This document shows positions 1-12,227 of a stretch of 64,000 nt of DNA, one piece after another. The number at the start of each line of letters is the position of its first letter. Position 1 is the stretch's first letter. Made by a program: the position numbers and the translations under genes. The notes beneath the pieces were generated by a model. That model worked only from the letters and a program-made list of their open reading frames with translations. It had not been told where the DNA came from and made no database searches. The stretch comes from Cylicocyclus nassatus (taxonomy: Eukaryota > Nematoda > Chromadorea > Rhabditida > Strongylidae), in NCBI GenBank assembly GCA_958299035.1, contig CATQJL010000001.1:50098461-50162460 (forward strand), in the 5' to 3' direction.

Positions 1-187
1 AAATAGTAATAGTATTCGCTTCAAGAACAATATCTTGAGAATGTACAGTGCAAACGATATGATATTTCTGTGGAATATTGAAAACTAGACGAAGTATTCA
101 TACGCCAAATTTGACTGATAAGCGAGGAATACTAACAATGTTACTATGTTGGAAAGTTAGGCTTAAAGACTTTTGGGACACCCTGTA
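1..187. mobile_element. Right end of a Tc1/mariner-type element
   Basis: The stretch ends in CTTTTGGGACACCCTG followed by TA (186-187). Read on the other strand this is CAGGGTGTCCCAAAAG, the same kind of terminal repeat as the complete element at 4390-5018. No matching left end is present, so the element probably begins before the window or is truncated. The inner sequence has no recognisable transposase. Confidence 0.4.
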
Positions 188-3003
188 TTTAGAGAGCAAA
201 AGTATATCACTAGCGGGAGAAATTGAAAGTTTGAAAAGCTATGGAGTAAAATGATAAATCTTGAAGTATAGCAGTCTTTACCCTCCCATTGAGCTGTACT
301 TATAGTACATTTGTCTGACGTAAAGGACCCAAAGCCTCTTGCTTGCTCAAGATCATTGTTGCTTGCGCTCACCTCCAGCACTTGAACTGAACTGTTTTTT
401 CAAAAGCTTACCCTGTAGGAGAAGAGCAGTGATGTATGTAATCAGAAATGAATTCGATATGTACGATATTTTTCCTGCAAACACGAAAATTCCTCAAAAC
501 TTCGCGTTTTGAACCAATGAAAGGTGCTTTGTGAAAGCTTACTCAAGAACACATTAATTCACAACTTTCTTTCCAAGAGTTTTCACTGCGGCTTGCTTGA
601 CGCATTCATCAGCGATCTGTCAACAGTGATCATTCATTGCGAAGGTTAAATGCCATTTACCTGCGATAACTCTCTCCTATCGATTTATGATAAAGAAATT
701 CCCGCAAGGAATTTGCTTTGAATCCGCCCGAGAAGACTGGATTGCGGCCGGACAAAATTAGGCGAATCTAATGTGCTTGACAGAGGCGGAATCTCTTTGT
801 TTGAAGTGCATCAAAATTAGAAAACGGGAACACTTTCTCACTTCAACGTTCATATTTAGCAGCAAAATTTCCGTTTTTGCTTTCATAAGCTCTAACAGCT
901 CAGCGTTAAACTTTTTTGATAGTCATTATGGGTTTCTTGGATTTTCAACTGCTTTTCCTGAACAGCTTTAGAGATAATAGCAATGCAACACCCGGAAGGC
1001 ACGCATCTTTCGCACTCTTTCCATTTTTCATCGATCTAAATGTTGAAAGACATGTCACAAGTCGGAGGCTTTAATTCTAGCACTTAATGTTTCTTGGATG
1101 GACGCATCTTTTTTAGGAAATCTGACACAGCTTTCTTCTATCCTAAAACTGTAATTTCATGGGACCACTCAAGTTCCAGCTGCTTACAGGGAGGTCCGCT
1201 AGCCGAAGTGGCCTTTTCAAATGCTGTTTCCAAACCTGTTTTCGTTTGCCAATCCTCCCTCCCCCGAGTGCCGAGATATGAGTGCCTTTTGGAAGAAAAA
1301 ACGCAGAATTTAGGTAAAATCAACCGTTACAGACTTTTCAGCTCAAACAGGATAGTGTAGTATGAGTGTATCAGACAGAAGTTACTTAATGAATGAAGTG
1401 CTCTGGTGATAACTAGAACTGGGTCACTTGAGCAATTTTGGACGAATCATGTTCGAGTTGCGCATTCACTTTTTCGACCCCAAAAGGCTCATAACTCGGC
1501 GTTTAGACGCGTTTGGCAGATAGTGAAGACAAATTTGTGGTATAGGAGTCACTTAAAAAGGTCACCTCGGCTAAACGGGCTTTTTTGTAAGTTGTATAAA
1601 ATTAATTTGATGTCTTTGTTACCCTATAGAAACCCAAGCTGATGATTTGAAGACCATAGTACATTTTCTCGAACACTGGTGAACACTTAGGCTCATTCAA
1701 ACTAGGCCGTGGGCCTGTATTCTGTTTCTTCTCGATAAGTTGTTCGGAGGATTATGAGAATAGTTTCTAATTTTCGTACTTCGTACATCATACTAAGTGC
1801 ATCCAATTTCTTCAATACATCAAGTTCCAGTAAATCGCGCTGTCTTTGTATACAAGAAAATTTTTGGTAGCTGCTGGAAATAGGAAAAGCAAACAATACG
1901 TTTTATTTGCCTTCACCGGAATTTGAATGATTCGATCGCAAGCCTCTTCCCTCTCTTATCAAGCTTTACTCATAGGCATTATTCATGCGTAGGTATTTAG
2001 CAAAATCTGTTCATGAGTATATTTTGAGCGAGACATTGAGTTTGCTAAATTTTTTGTCGTTGCAGGGACCATAGCTTTTCTTTGGATTTAAGGAAATTAA
2101 ACCTGGAGCTGCACCGTTTCATTGCTAATCGAAAGAAAAACCTCCAACTAGCCTAAATTCCAATGAAACGGTTTTTTAAATTTGACAGTGGTGAAAGTGC
2201 AATATCCTGTTCAAATTCTTGATTTATCTCTTTTGTTTAATTGTCACATAAATCCCGCACCAAAAATTGTAGATGAATCGTAATCGTTGAAATAGAAGAA
2301 ATACTTTGATTTAAATCTCTTATACATGATAAAACTTATTTTGTCATGCGTAAGAGATTTTATTGAAACAAATGCAGAAGTCGAATAAATATTACCAAGA
2401 TTATAACTTTCAGAAGAGATGTCCGAAATAATTTTGTCTAATCAGAAAGACTTCGCTACCAAACTAAAAGTGAAATCAATTTTTATTGAGCCTTCGAGGA
2501 TTCCCGAAATTTCAAAGATTTGACTTCAGTGTCTGCCTTGTTCAACAGTTCTTACCATTCACATAATTACCGCTAAATAGCTGATGATTTACTCTCTTCA
2601 AAAAACCTCGAAACAAAATAATTTATTGGAAATGAAGAAATTTATAGTTTTGAAAGCCTGCTGCAATACTTGTGTAATTACTTGAGCTATTCATCAATAA
2701 TTGTTATACACTAACATATTTCATCCTAATGGGATCTGGCTGTTACCAAAGCCCTGAGCACTTTTTCAAAGACCGTTTACTAGTTACAATGTTACTAAGT
2801 GCGTGTTCTTCCGTTCACACATTAATCATGGCGAGAATTGCTTTATGTTCGCTCATTCTCTTTGATGTCTCACATCATGGCGAAATGTCTGAATTTCTTA
2901 GGCTCTCAAGAATGGGTGAGACCGACGGTCACTGGCCGAACAACAAAGGCGAAGGGGTCAGTAAACAATTTCAACCGAAGAAGTATAAAGACGGAGGACA
3001 GGA
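188..3003. other. AT-rich stretch upstream of the four-pass membrane gene, no gene recognised
   Basis: Short open frames of 60-100 codons occur on both strands (for example 1094-1360 and 2729-3031), but none has convincing amino-acid composition plus splice sites. The last few hundred bases should contain the promoter and 5' leader of the gene that starts at 3004. A stop codon (TAA at about 2989) lies in frame just before that start. Confidence 0.5.
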
Positions 3004-6000
3004 ATGGCGCAAGGACAGAAAAGATGTATGAGCTTTTTCATTTGAAGTATTTGAAGAGGGAATAGGCTGTGCTTGATGTTTGAAAAAGAGGGCGTCTTTA
3101 ATTGTGGTGAAGAAAGATTAGCCTCTAATCATTGCAACCTTTACTCAAAAGAAATACTAAGAGGGAAAGTCAAGGATTTATCATTTATGTTGAAAAACTT
3201 GGGCAGAGCGAAATCTCCCTGCATGTTTTCAGGGTCCCACGCAATCCGCCTATGGTTACACCCCTTTCAAGACCAATTCTCTGAGTCGAGCAACCACCCC
3301 ACTCGCTACAAGTAAGCCATTCAAGTGCATGAATCTCAGCTAATGCAAAGTTTTTCAGTTTCTGAACAAAGCTCTCAGAGCGGCACCTTACGCAACTCTA
3401 ACAAATCGAATCCCTTCGTCTATCCCAACCAGGTTCCGGTGCGAAATGGTTATGCAATGCATGGTGAGTACATGTGATTACTAAAAGAAAATCTGAAGAT
3501 GTACTTGCTGATTAAATTTTGGTCCTAGAACCCCACGTTGAGAGAGCTCGTGATAGCTCGTCCTGAAGCTTCCTCTAAATTATTCTTCAGTCATTGACTT
3601 TGTGCATATCGATTATGAGTTAGGGCTAGCTAAAAATTTATTTTTGTTATGCTTGTCATGAATATCTTACTCGTTTTGTAAGTTTTCGGGCAAAATTCAT
3701 TAAGGCACTCTTTTGAGTTTTGAAACTCATATCAAAGTTCTAGCTCTTGTACGACACAGCTGTCCTTGAACTGTTTTGCAGATAGTGCGGTACAATTTGC
3801 AGCTGTTTTTCTTGCCTTTAAAGTTTATCAAATCTCTACGGAGGCTCTACTGTGACGAAACTTCAAGGGCAAATAAAGTTTGCCAAAATGAGACAGTGCG
3901 TTTTAGAGAAAATATTCTGGAGCAGAAAACTTCGCAGTTTTTTTCAAGACAACTATTCTTACGGTTAGGTAACAATTAAGATTGTGGTGGGCTGATAAGT
4001 AGAATTTTCCTCCCACCTAAAAATTGCCTCAACCTCCTAAATTGATTTGAATAAGTTGAACACGCATGTCCCGAAAGCAGGGTCGATGGAAGTTTTTTTT
4101 TCAATTAGCCAATCAATTGTCTTTATGATACCAAAAGCTCAAAAAAATTGAATACGCAAAGGGCGGAAGTTAGAAACAATCCTTTCACATAATTATCTTT
4201 AATATTCAACAGTGCGATAAACAAAATAGTAAATCAGTAGTTTTTCCATCCGTTTTTTGACGATTCTTGCCATTCTCTTTGGTCATACCCAAGCTTTCCT
4301 CTCCATTAAAATTCATAGTAGTACAACTCGTAAGGTGGTTTATTCGGCTTTTCGCATTCAGAGCCCTTTGAGATCTGCGAGCTTACATACCGAGTGTCCC
4401 AAAAAGATGTGCCTACTGTTTGATTGTTGATAACCCTCTTGTAACGAAATCTTTCCGGAACCTTGGGGTACCATTTTGTAGAGCTAGCTTCAAGTTAGTC
4501 TTATACTATGGTACGAATCAAAAATCCCTTTTCATTATTGTAGGATTACGGTAGAGCAAATAAAGGTCATATTTTAGCCTAAATTAGAAAAGAAGCTGAA
4601 AGCTCCTACACTATGTTAATCGGAGTCACTGATTTCAAACATGACACTCGCACTCCATTTTTCATAAGTTATGCCAGATACACACAACAATCAATTTCTG
4701 CTATTCGTCAAGAATCTGATTAGGCAATTAAAAAGCTCTACGAAAGCGCAAAAGTTCATGTACTGAAATCAGCATTATAAAAAGTGATTACACAATTTTT
4801 CAGATTTTTTTCAAAAATTTTAACGGTCTTTTTCACAGTGGCGCCATATGCTGCAAGTTTCCACCATGCTCCTACAGTAATAGAGATAGATTCCCATTTC
4901 ACTCCATACTGTAAATCAGTTGAAGCTATCTCCACAAATACCTAAAGCTTCCCGAAAACTTCATTACAAGAGAGAAGAATCAAACACAATTTAGGCACAT
5001 CTTTTTGGGACCCCTGCGTAGTGGATCCAAGCGAAACTTATACAACGGAGCTAAAGACATTCTATGGAATTGTGAAGAGGACCTGTCCTATTAGCAGGCT
5101 TCCTTCTATATGCAAAACATCCCGTTACATGCTTTAAAGGGGCATTCCTTCATAATGATACAAAAGGATCCGGTGATCTAACTATGCTTTGTCTGTCTGT
5201 AAGTATGATTACCTGTTGTACGATGTAAATTCCATTAGTGCATTAAAATTTCGGGAAAATCACTTCGACGAGGGCAAAAGAAAGTTTCAAGAGATCTGGT
5301 GTTTCCTTTATGTATAATTTAGTTTGCATTTTATTGAGCATACAAATACATAACAAACAACAAACATAAGATTATAGATTTTATATAATCAGTAGACTGA
5401 GAATAAATCCAAAATCATGATCACCCAGATGAGAATTAGTAAATCATAAAATTCATTTATAACCAGATCCTATCAGTACTTTTACGCATTTTCTGCTTCC
5501 AAGTTTGAAAAAAATAATTCGAGTTTTTTTTTCTTGATCAATTACACAGCGATATGCTGACATTTTTGCTTTGACTCCGCAAGACTTCTTTTCTCCAGTT
5601 GCTACAGGGCCATGCAAACATATAGAAAATGGATGAGACTACAAATGGTACTCTTCTTTTTCATGTTATTTTGAATAAGAACTCTCAGATCCGCCTCAAT
5701 CGCATTCAACGCCGAAAGCAACCCATCACTCGCAGATTCGATCCGAAAGCGCTACGCCAATGTCACGAGAGCAGAAGCTGACATGGGGTCGATGTAAGCA
5801 ATTTGAACTACGTTACCTTATATCTTAGCTGAGAGCTGATTACAGTACCACCTTCAGCCGGTTTTCGATCTGCTTCCGCCATGGGACAACAGATGCGTCC
5901 TGGAAGCCGACAAAGTGACGCTGGTATAGGACAGTGTAAGATAATTCCCTTATGTTTTTCAATTTTTTTCCACTTCAATCATGCTTTGTGGTACATGATT

Positions 6001-9000
6001 AATCTATCTCCTTCATTTTCCTCTAAATAGGGCATACATGCACTGGTTCTTCCAGTTTTTCTCTGCTATGTAGGCGTGCACACACCTGAAAATTCAACTA
6101 TTATTATTGGGATTGTGCCACTGGCGGTCACAGGATCGTCCAGAGGGGGGGGGGGGTGGCAAAAATTCTCAAATAAAGATGCGTGGCGTTAGCCTCGCAC
6201 TCTGAAAAAATCTTTGGGGTGCTTTTCAAGATTTTTGAGCGTCCATAACCTTTGAAACCTAAAAAAAGGGGGCGTGGCATCTACCACGCCCCCGAAAAAA
6301 ATTTTTTCAAAGCTAAAATTTCAAAAATTGTTTTAATTGTTTACAAGAGCAAACAAGTCACTTGCAGATTCTTAGAACCTATGAAAGTAAACTTCAAAAA
6401 TTTGCGACCCATTCTCGAGGGAGGGGGAGGCCCCCCCGCCACCCCCTCCTCCTCGGTCCGCCACTGGATTGTGCTATCCTGCTTGTTGTTTATTGAAGTA
6501 CTTTTCAATCTGTGGAATTGAATAGCCCTCTTGAAGGTTTTTGAGATTTCGGCTCATCTCCCCTTCTAGACATCTCGGAAATCTCAGGATGTGAAAAAAG
6601 GTAAAATGTCGCATTGATTATTTTAGAGCAAGAATTGTGCAAGTTAGTGCAACTTTTGCGCAACATTTTCAAATACCGAGCTACTTCGTCATTTTATGTG
6701 AATCATATCCAGATTTATAAAAGGTTCTCGTCACTTCGTTTATTGGAAGGTAATCGGTTTGCGACCTTGTGATTTCAATTGAATTATTGTTTTGGTTTTT
6801 TTGAAGTTTGAGTAAATTACAACTGAACTCATAACTGGGTGGAAAAAGAGTGTGGCGTATCACCCGGGCGGAATCGTCGGAAGTTCATAACTCTGTTCAA
6901 AATCATTTTTACAGGTTTTTTGTTGTTTTTTTCCATTTTTACAGGTTTTTTATGTAGGTCTTGTGATAGGAATCTAAAAAAAGAATTCTACAGAAAATTC
7001 TGCCTTTGAATATCTACCGCAATCTGAAGCACACGCAGCGCACATATTTCGAAGAAAATGAAGTGGCATTATATAGGATGCGATTGTTTTGATCTACCAG
7101 TTCATGCTCAACTATTTGGTTATCCTTCGGAAGAGTATATAAACGCCCTTAAATGTACAACTACTCTGTTTTTGTCATTCTGTAAAACAACATAATTTTT
7201 AATTCGAGTTTATCTTTTGGTAGACTTTCTGAAAGATGTCTTATCTATGTGGATTTCAGAATAAATTACGATCTCATAGCGAAATACCTTATAAGTGCAA
7301 TCTATAGTGTGTAAAGTCGACACCGCTTTCGATTATGGAACTGATCGTGATGTCGGGGCGATATGCTAAATCACTAATCTCAGTGTCATATAAAGCTTCT
7401 CTTTTCTTTTCTATTTTCTCCTTATGCACTGTAATCGCTCTCTCTGGCCAAGCTAGTGCTCTTCTTTTCAACACATTCAATTTTTGGCTACGCAAGCTCT
7501 TTTCTGTATTCACAAACAACAGAAATTTTCTATTACGCATCTGGTGGTCCTTTGCATAAACAAGCTTTTTAATATGTGCGGATCTCGCACGACATCTCAG
7601 CCACTCTCGAGGTGTCGCGTTTTCTTTTGCGCACTCTTCAAATCAGGTTTTCTGCTCCTTTATTCTAAGTGCTGCATTTGAAACATTCAGATTTACAAAT
7701 ATTCCCGAGGTTATCATTAGCCACAGAATCCTGCTAGCACTTTTGGCAAAAAAACTCGCTATCAGGGTTATTCCATGTAAAACTTCTAATTATGTTTCTC
7801 GCTCTTCTTCAATGTGTGTGTAGTTTTCTCACTGTCAGTCCGAAAATGCTGCATTCGAGCATAATGAGGCTGCTGAAAGACTATATTTGAAGAAGTTTAA
7901 TAGATGCAAGACTTGTTTGCTTTTATATTATCACTGTAGTTCAATAACTACTTTAGAATAAAGAAGAACGCTAGCGCTGTATGATTAGTTTGTGCGATTT
8001 CTAAACATACTCTTTTGTTTTTCTTCTCCTACTGGCTAGTATCGTGCTCACTAAGTTTATCCGTAACTAAGAACGTGGTCATCGTCCAGATGGTGTATTG
8101 TGTTTTCAAGGTGATATTATCAGTATATTACGGGCAACAAGTCATTCCCTATAAAAACATATTCTTCATTCATATGTTATGTGAAACCTACAGAAATGAC
8201 CATAACTGAGTAAAAATTCGCGTGCGGATTAATGGTGAGATTTCTCTCTACAATGATGACCTTTTCGTAGGCAATGTCCTCTTTTCATGCACGTAAAACG
8301 GTGACATCTGTGATAATCAGATTTTTGTCTTTTTTGCTTCTCTACGTCTCGGATCTATTAGCATTTCGTGCTAAAAATTATTCATGAATGTCTTTCTAAT
8401 CCACACTATGCTGCTAGTGTATACATAGTTCTGCTAGACAGCTATGCTTCTGACCAACGGCCAAATATTTATCCAAGTGATTTTGATATGTCTACAAGTT
8501 GTCAGTTAAATCTGAAAGCAGCTATTCTACTCCTTAGCTCAGACAACTAACCGGAACTTCCGCAGTATTCGGGAAAGTTGCGGGGTCACCTGCGGAAGCT
8601 CCGTAAAAGTGCTGTGGAAGAATGCGAACCACAACTGCAAAAGAGAACACCTGAATAAAATTTGAACCTTACTCTATTGACTGCGAGACTCACCTACTTC
8701 GTCCTCTGCACTACGGATGAATATATTGCACTCTAGTTGTTGACGAGGCAACACTAGACAACTCATTCAAAACGCTGCGGAAGTACTGGCATGTCAAAGT
8801 GCTGCGAACCGCTGGCATCTTTTGGAAGTTCTGCAGCGCTTTGTTAGAACTCCTGCGGAAGTTCGCAATTTCAACATTTCCACTTTTGCAATAGTACACA
8901 AAATCTTGCGGAGCCGCAGCAAATTCTACTTGTTCTGCGGAAGTTCCGAGTGATTGTCTGAGAGGGTATTTGTTGAATGGATTCCACAGCCAGTTGCAAA

Positions 9001-12000
9001 ATTTTTTACAAATTCATGAACGATTAAATTTCAAGGTTTTACTTCTTTCAAAGCCTGTCCTCATCTGAAAATGTTTTTTACTGCAAATTTTTAAAATACA
9101 ATTGTAGTCATTAAAATATGCGCAAAATTATTACTGCTTGGAATGACGGTAAGAAACGGATCATTTGACTTTACTGCTCCATCGATAGCATATTTTAGGT
9201 GTGGGCTCACGGTACCAATCGTACTGCACACTTCCACGACCCGAAGAGGTCGATCCGGAAACACTCAGTGATATGCACTCAAATCTTCACGCATTCTATG
9301 GGCCCACTATACCGAAGGCTAGTAGATGTCATTTATTCTCCATCTCAGCCGGTGAAAGATTTGCAGGTAGTGTCACGAGCCCCTTCAGCAGCATCTCTTG
9401 TGCCTGGAATGGGTCCCGGTATGGCCTCCGACTTCATTCGTCCTCCAACTGCTTACAATGGAAACGCTGTAGGGATGAACGCTCCACCGCCTGCTCCACC
9501 AAAACAACGAGAGATCGTCAGCTGGAATACATTAAGTTTGATTTGCAGCATGCAGGTATGGAACTATTTACTGCATTATAGCTTAGGTTTTCTTCCTGAA
9601 CTTGCAATCACAATGTTTTTTTTTGAAAGACGATAGGGAGCAGTCGATAACAAATAACTTTTATAAAAGAATGTATGTACACAATATTTGATTGTGAATA
9701 ACTTCGAGTCTTGCCCCGAGCTTTTCAATGGAAAGACAATCGTTACTGTATAATTTTGAACGAGAAAGGTTTAGAGTTAGCAACTCTAATTAGTAGTGAA
9801 AGATTCTAAATTGAGTCTTCTTGGGCAAGGATTGGTCCTCGAAAATCTCAGGCCCCTCCAAAACATGCTACCGTATTCCTTTAGTAAAAAAGAGATCTCA
9901 CTTGCTTTGAGAGATATAAATCCTCTGTAATTATTTCGGTTTTTTCACTTTACGGTTAAGTTTGCATAACGGAGAAAATTGAGGAAGAAACGAGCAGAGT
10001 TCTGTGCCTTATGGCCGACCGCGCTCTGAGGAATGTTTGGACACAAAACAAGCAAATACTTGCTTGCACCTTCAGACGTCTAACCTGTTGAAGTTAGATG
10101 AACGTGCAAGCGAAAATGCGCAAGCTCTGCTGTGTCGTATTTGGACAGTTTTCGTCTTTTGCCTGAATAACGGGAGAAGCATAGAAAAAAAAACACAGGA
10201 AGACTTAAGTGTTGGCATATGACTGACTGAAACTTTCATGGAAAAGTGCAGTTGAGCATTGACATTTGAAACCATATCCAAGCCAAAACGCCCCCCCCCC
10301 CCCAAATGATTGTACCTAGTCTACAAGAAGACCCGAGGAGTAGGAAAGACATATGTGTAAATCTCTCCCTCCAATCTGGTCCTTGCATGGAAAAAATGGA
10401 CCTGAAACGCGCAAAAGTGCTATCAAGCCACGCCCGCCCTAGCAAGCTCCGCCCACCATAAAAATTGTCTGCGTCTTCAAGATGGATCCCCAATATTCGT
10501 TTTCGTGTTGCGCATTTTGCACTTCATATCTATAATAATCAAGGCCACGTAAAGGCTCCAAAATGACACAAAATGGAAGCCTAATTTTTGGGTGAATCTG
10601 CCATCAAGCATGGATGGGTACTTTCCATTCCGTGAATTTTCATAAATTGCACTTTTAAGGTGCTTTGCTCACTAGCCATATTCGGTCTGGGAGTCGGTCG
10701 TATGATTCAAGGAGCGAAATGGGCTATCGGCATCGAATTGGCCTATGCACTTGTGGTTATCGTAGCTGGATTGTCCGGTATCTACTCGGTTCGGCAAAGA
10801 AGCTACGCTGCTGCTGCTTTTGCCTGTGCTCTCAGCGCTTTCAGTACGCTTTTAGCAGTCCCACCATTCGTGTTAGGTAATGAGCTGAACTCAAAAAATT
10901 TCCACATCGATTTTCTTTGTCAAATCAATGTTTAGGATTGTTTCCGACTATACCATGGGCCTTCGCAGAAGCAACACCTTCAGTTTGGATAAATCAAAAT
11001 GAGCCTTTCGAACTGGATTTGGGTCTAAGTCTCGTCATACTCATTCAGGTAACAAATTTACTGCAATCTGTCATATATCAACCAAATATATCAATTTGCC
11101 CACAGAACATTGAACTCTGAGCATAGAGTAATCAAAACATATGGAGTCTTACCTCATCAGTAGCCTTATAACGCTTGCAGTACTCCCGCAATTGATTTTG
11201 AATAAACAAGAATTGTTCATTTCACCCTTTGCCAAAACGAAACGGAGGCACTCTGGATTAGGATAGCTGATAGTTTCAAATAATAAAAAAAGTCATCCTT
11301 TGATCAAGCTCAAATAATACGACCTTCTGACCCTGTAGAAGTTGATAAATACTCTTATGCCTTCAAAAAAACTCTGAGCACGTTTAATCTGAAAATTTCT
11401 TATTTTTGATGTGCCTTTATTTGCGCTATCTAGGTGGTAACAAACCTATTACTGACTATGCGAAAGAATATCGGGAATTACAAATATAGTTGCATTTCAA
11501 CCGAGGACTTACTAATAAATAAAGCATATGAACTAAAAATTCAGTTACTTGTGAATATTGGATTTTCTTCTAATTTCTTGCGGAAATCATTGAATTATAT
11601 GAGGATGTTGACCAAAATTAGCCAAAATCGCGAAACTCAATCCTAGAGCAAAATTTTCCAATCCAAATAAAAAGGGCGAAGTCGGAAGTAGTGGGTAATA
11701 AAAAGTTCCCATTTGCGCAATCGCTAAACATCGACATATAATAACTGAGCGAAAGTGTGGTGATAAACACTCGCACACTAGCACTGTACTTGGCACAAAG
11801 TTCCATAAGTATTTTATTCTTGCTCATTTCAGTTCATTCTGTCAGTGGTTGTGTCGATCAGCGGATGCAGATCAATTGGAGTTTTATGTGAACTTGTGGA
11901 AGAAGTGAAACTTCAACATGACCTTCGTACAGCCTTTCATGACATTGACGTACCTCGCAAGGTTTGAGTGCAGGCTCTCTAGAGTTCTTTTTCCTTTGTC

Positions 12001-12061
12001 CTGAGCATATAAGGATGTTTCATTCTTTCGACAATCATTCCAGTTGCCATCACTTTGTTAA
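3004..12061 (+). CDS. Four-pass membrane protein with long disordered N-terminus
   Basis: I join ten exons: 3004-3025, 3359-3463, 5689-5793, 5846-5935, 9199-9321, 9371-9555 (or 9389-9555), 10660-10876, 10936-11048, 11833-11961 and 12044-12061. All phases agree and most introns are GT...TTTCAG-like. The product is about 368 residues. Residues 1-195 are polar, rich in Ser, Pro, Gln and Arg, and end in a Pro-rich PPPAPPKQ stretch. Four hydrophobic segments follow at about 199-226, 231-254, 258-285 and 309-332, with the largest loop (WINQNE) between the third and fourth. The short tail after the fourth segment is charged (ELVEEVKLQHDL). This topology recalls CD20/MS4A-like or other tetraspan proteins, but I see no diagnostic motif and assign no family. 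The least certain parts are exon 1 (weak context, phase fits), the exact 3' splice site of exon 6, and the final exon, which codes only LPSLC and stop. A poly(A) signal at 12222 supports that ending. Confidence 0.75.
4390..5018. mobile_element. Tc1/mariner-type non-autonomous element, 629 bp
   Basis: The left end reads GTGTCCCAAAAAGATGTGCC and the right end is its inverse, GGCACATCTTTTTGGGAC. Both ends are flanked by TA (4388-4389 and 5019-5020), the target duplication of Tc1/mariner elements. The outermost bases of the two ends differ slightly, which suggests an old copy. The interior has stops in all frames and no transposase I can recognise. It sits in the second intron of the four-pass membrane gene. 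Confidence 0.7.
6119..6466 (+). mobile_element. hAT-like MITE with poly-G subterminal tract, 348 bp
   Basis: The ends are CACTGGCGG and CCGCCACTG, inverted with one mismatch. The element is bracketed by a perfect 8-bp direct repeat, GATTGTGC at 6111-6118 and 6467-6474, the target-site length typical of hAT transposons. A run of 12 G lies 26 bases inside the left end, and a G/C-rich block lies inside the right end. The interior contains inverted GTGGC...ACGCCCCC blocks and poly-T. It lies in the large fourth intron of the four-pass membrane gene and codes for no transposase. Confidence 0.85.
8538..8962. mobile_element. Foldback element with repeated CTGCGGAAGTTC motif
   Basis: The 28-bp ends are inverted copies with four mismatches; both begin CTCAGACAA and finish CGGAACTTCCGCAG. 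Inside, variants of GCGGAAGTTC recur about eight times in either orientation, for example near 8600, 8770, 8850 and 8935. No target duplication is clear. It lies in the fourth intron of the four-pass membrane gene. The superfamily is unknown to me. Confidence 0.6.
10291..10303. repeat. Poly-C tract, 13 bases
   Basis: An uninterrupted run of 13 C, in the intron between exons 6 and 7 of the four-pass membrane gene, just before the dispersed repeat copy at about 10360. Confidence 0.9.
10360..10566. repeat. Dispersed intronic repeat, copy 1
   Basis: This block aligns with 13190-13405. Shared landmarks in order are ATGGACC, GCAAAAGTGCTATCAAGCCA / GTAAAAGTGTTATCAAGCCA, CAAGCTCCGCCCACC, CACTTCATATCTGTAAT-like sequence and GGCCAC.TAAAGGC. 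The copies are roughly 70-75% alike by eye. No inverted ends were found, so the class is undetermined. Confidence 0.65.
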
Positions 12062-12221
12062 TGGTGCAACAACATATGTCTTTGAAATTATGAATTGATG
12101 ACCCTGTACCACTGAGATTACGTACTATGCTCCATTATTATTTCCCATGTGTTTTGTAAAAGATACAGAATTGCATACGTGTTACTACAGTTGGAACAAT
12201 ATTTCTCCCATTATGATTCTT

Positions 12222-12227
12222 AATAAA
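12222..12227 (+). terminator. Poly(A) signal AATAAA of the four-pass membrane gene
   Basis: AATAAA lies about 160 bases after the proposed TAA at 12059-12061, a normal 3' UTR length for a nematode gene. It is the main support for ending the gene at the short last exon. Confidence 0.5.

Noticed and set aside
9199..9636. Uninterrupted 145-codon frame at the fifth exon of the membrane gene
   Set aside because: Its first half is a shadow of the real frame (GSRYQSYCTLPRPEEVD); the two coding parts are joined by a short intron starting at 9322.
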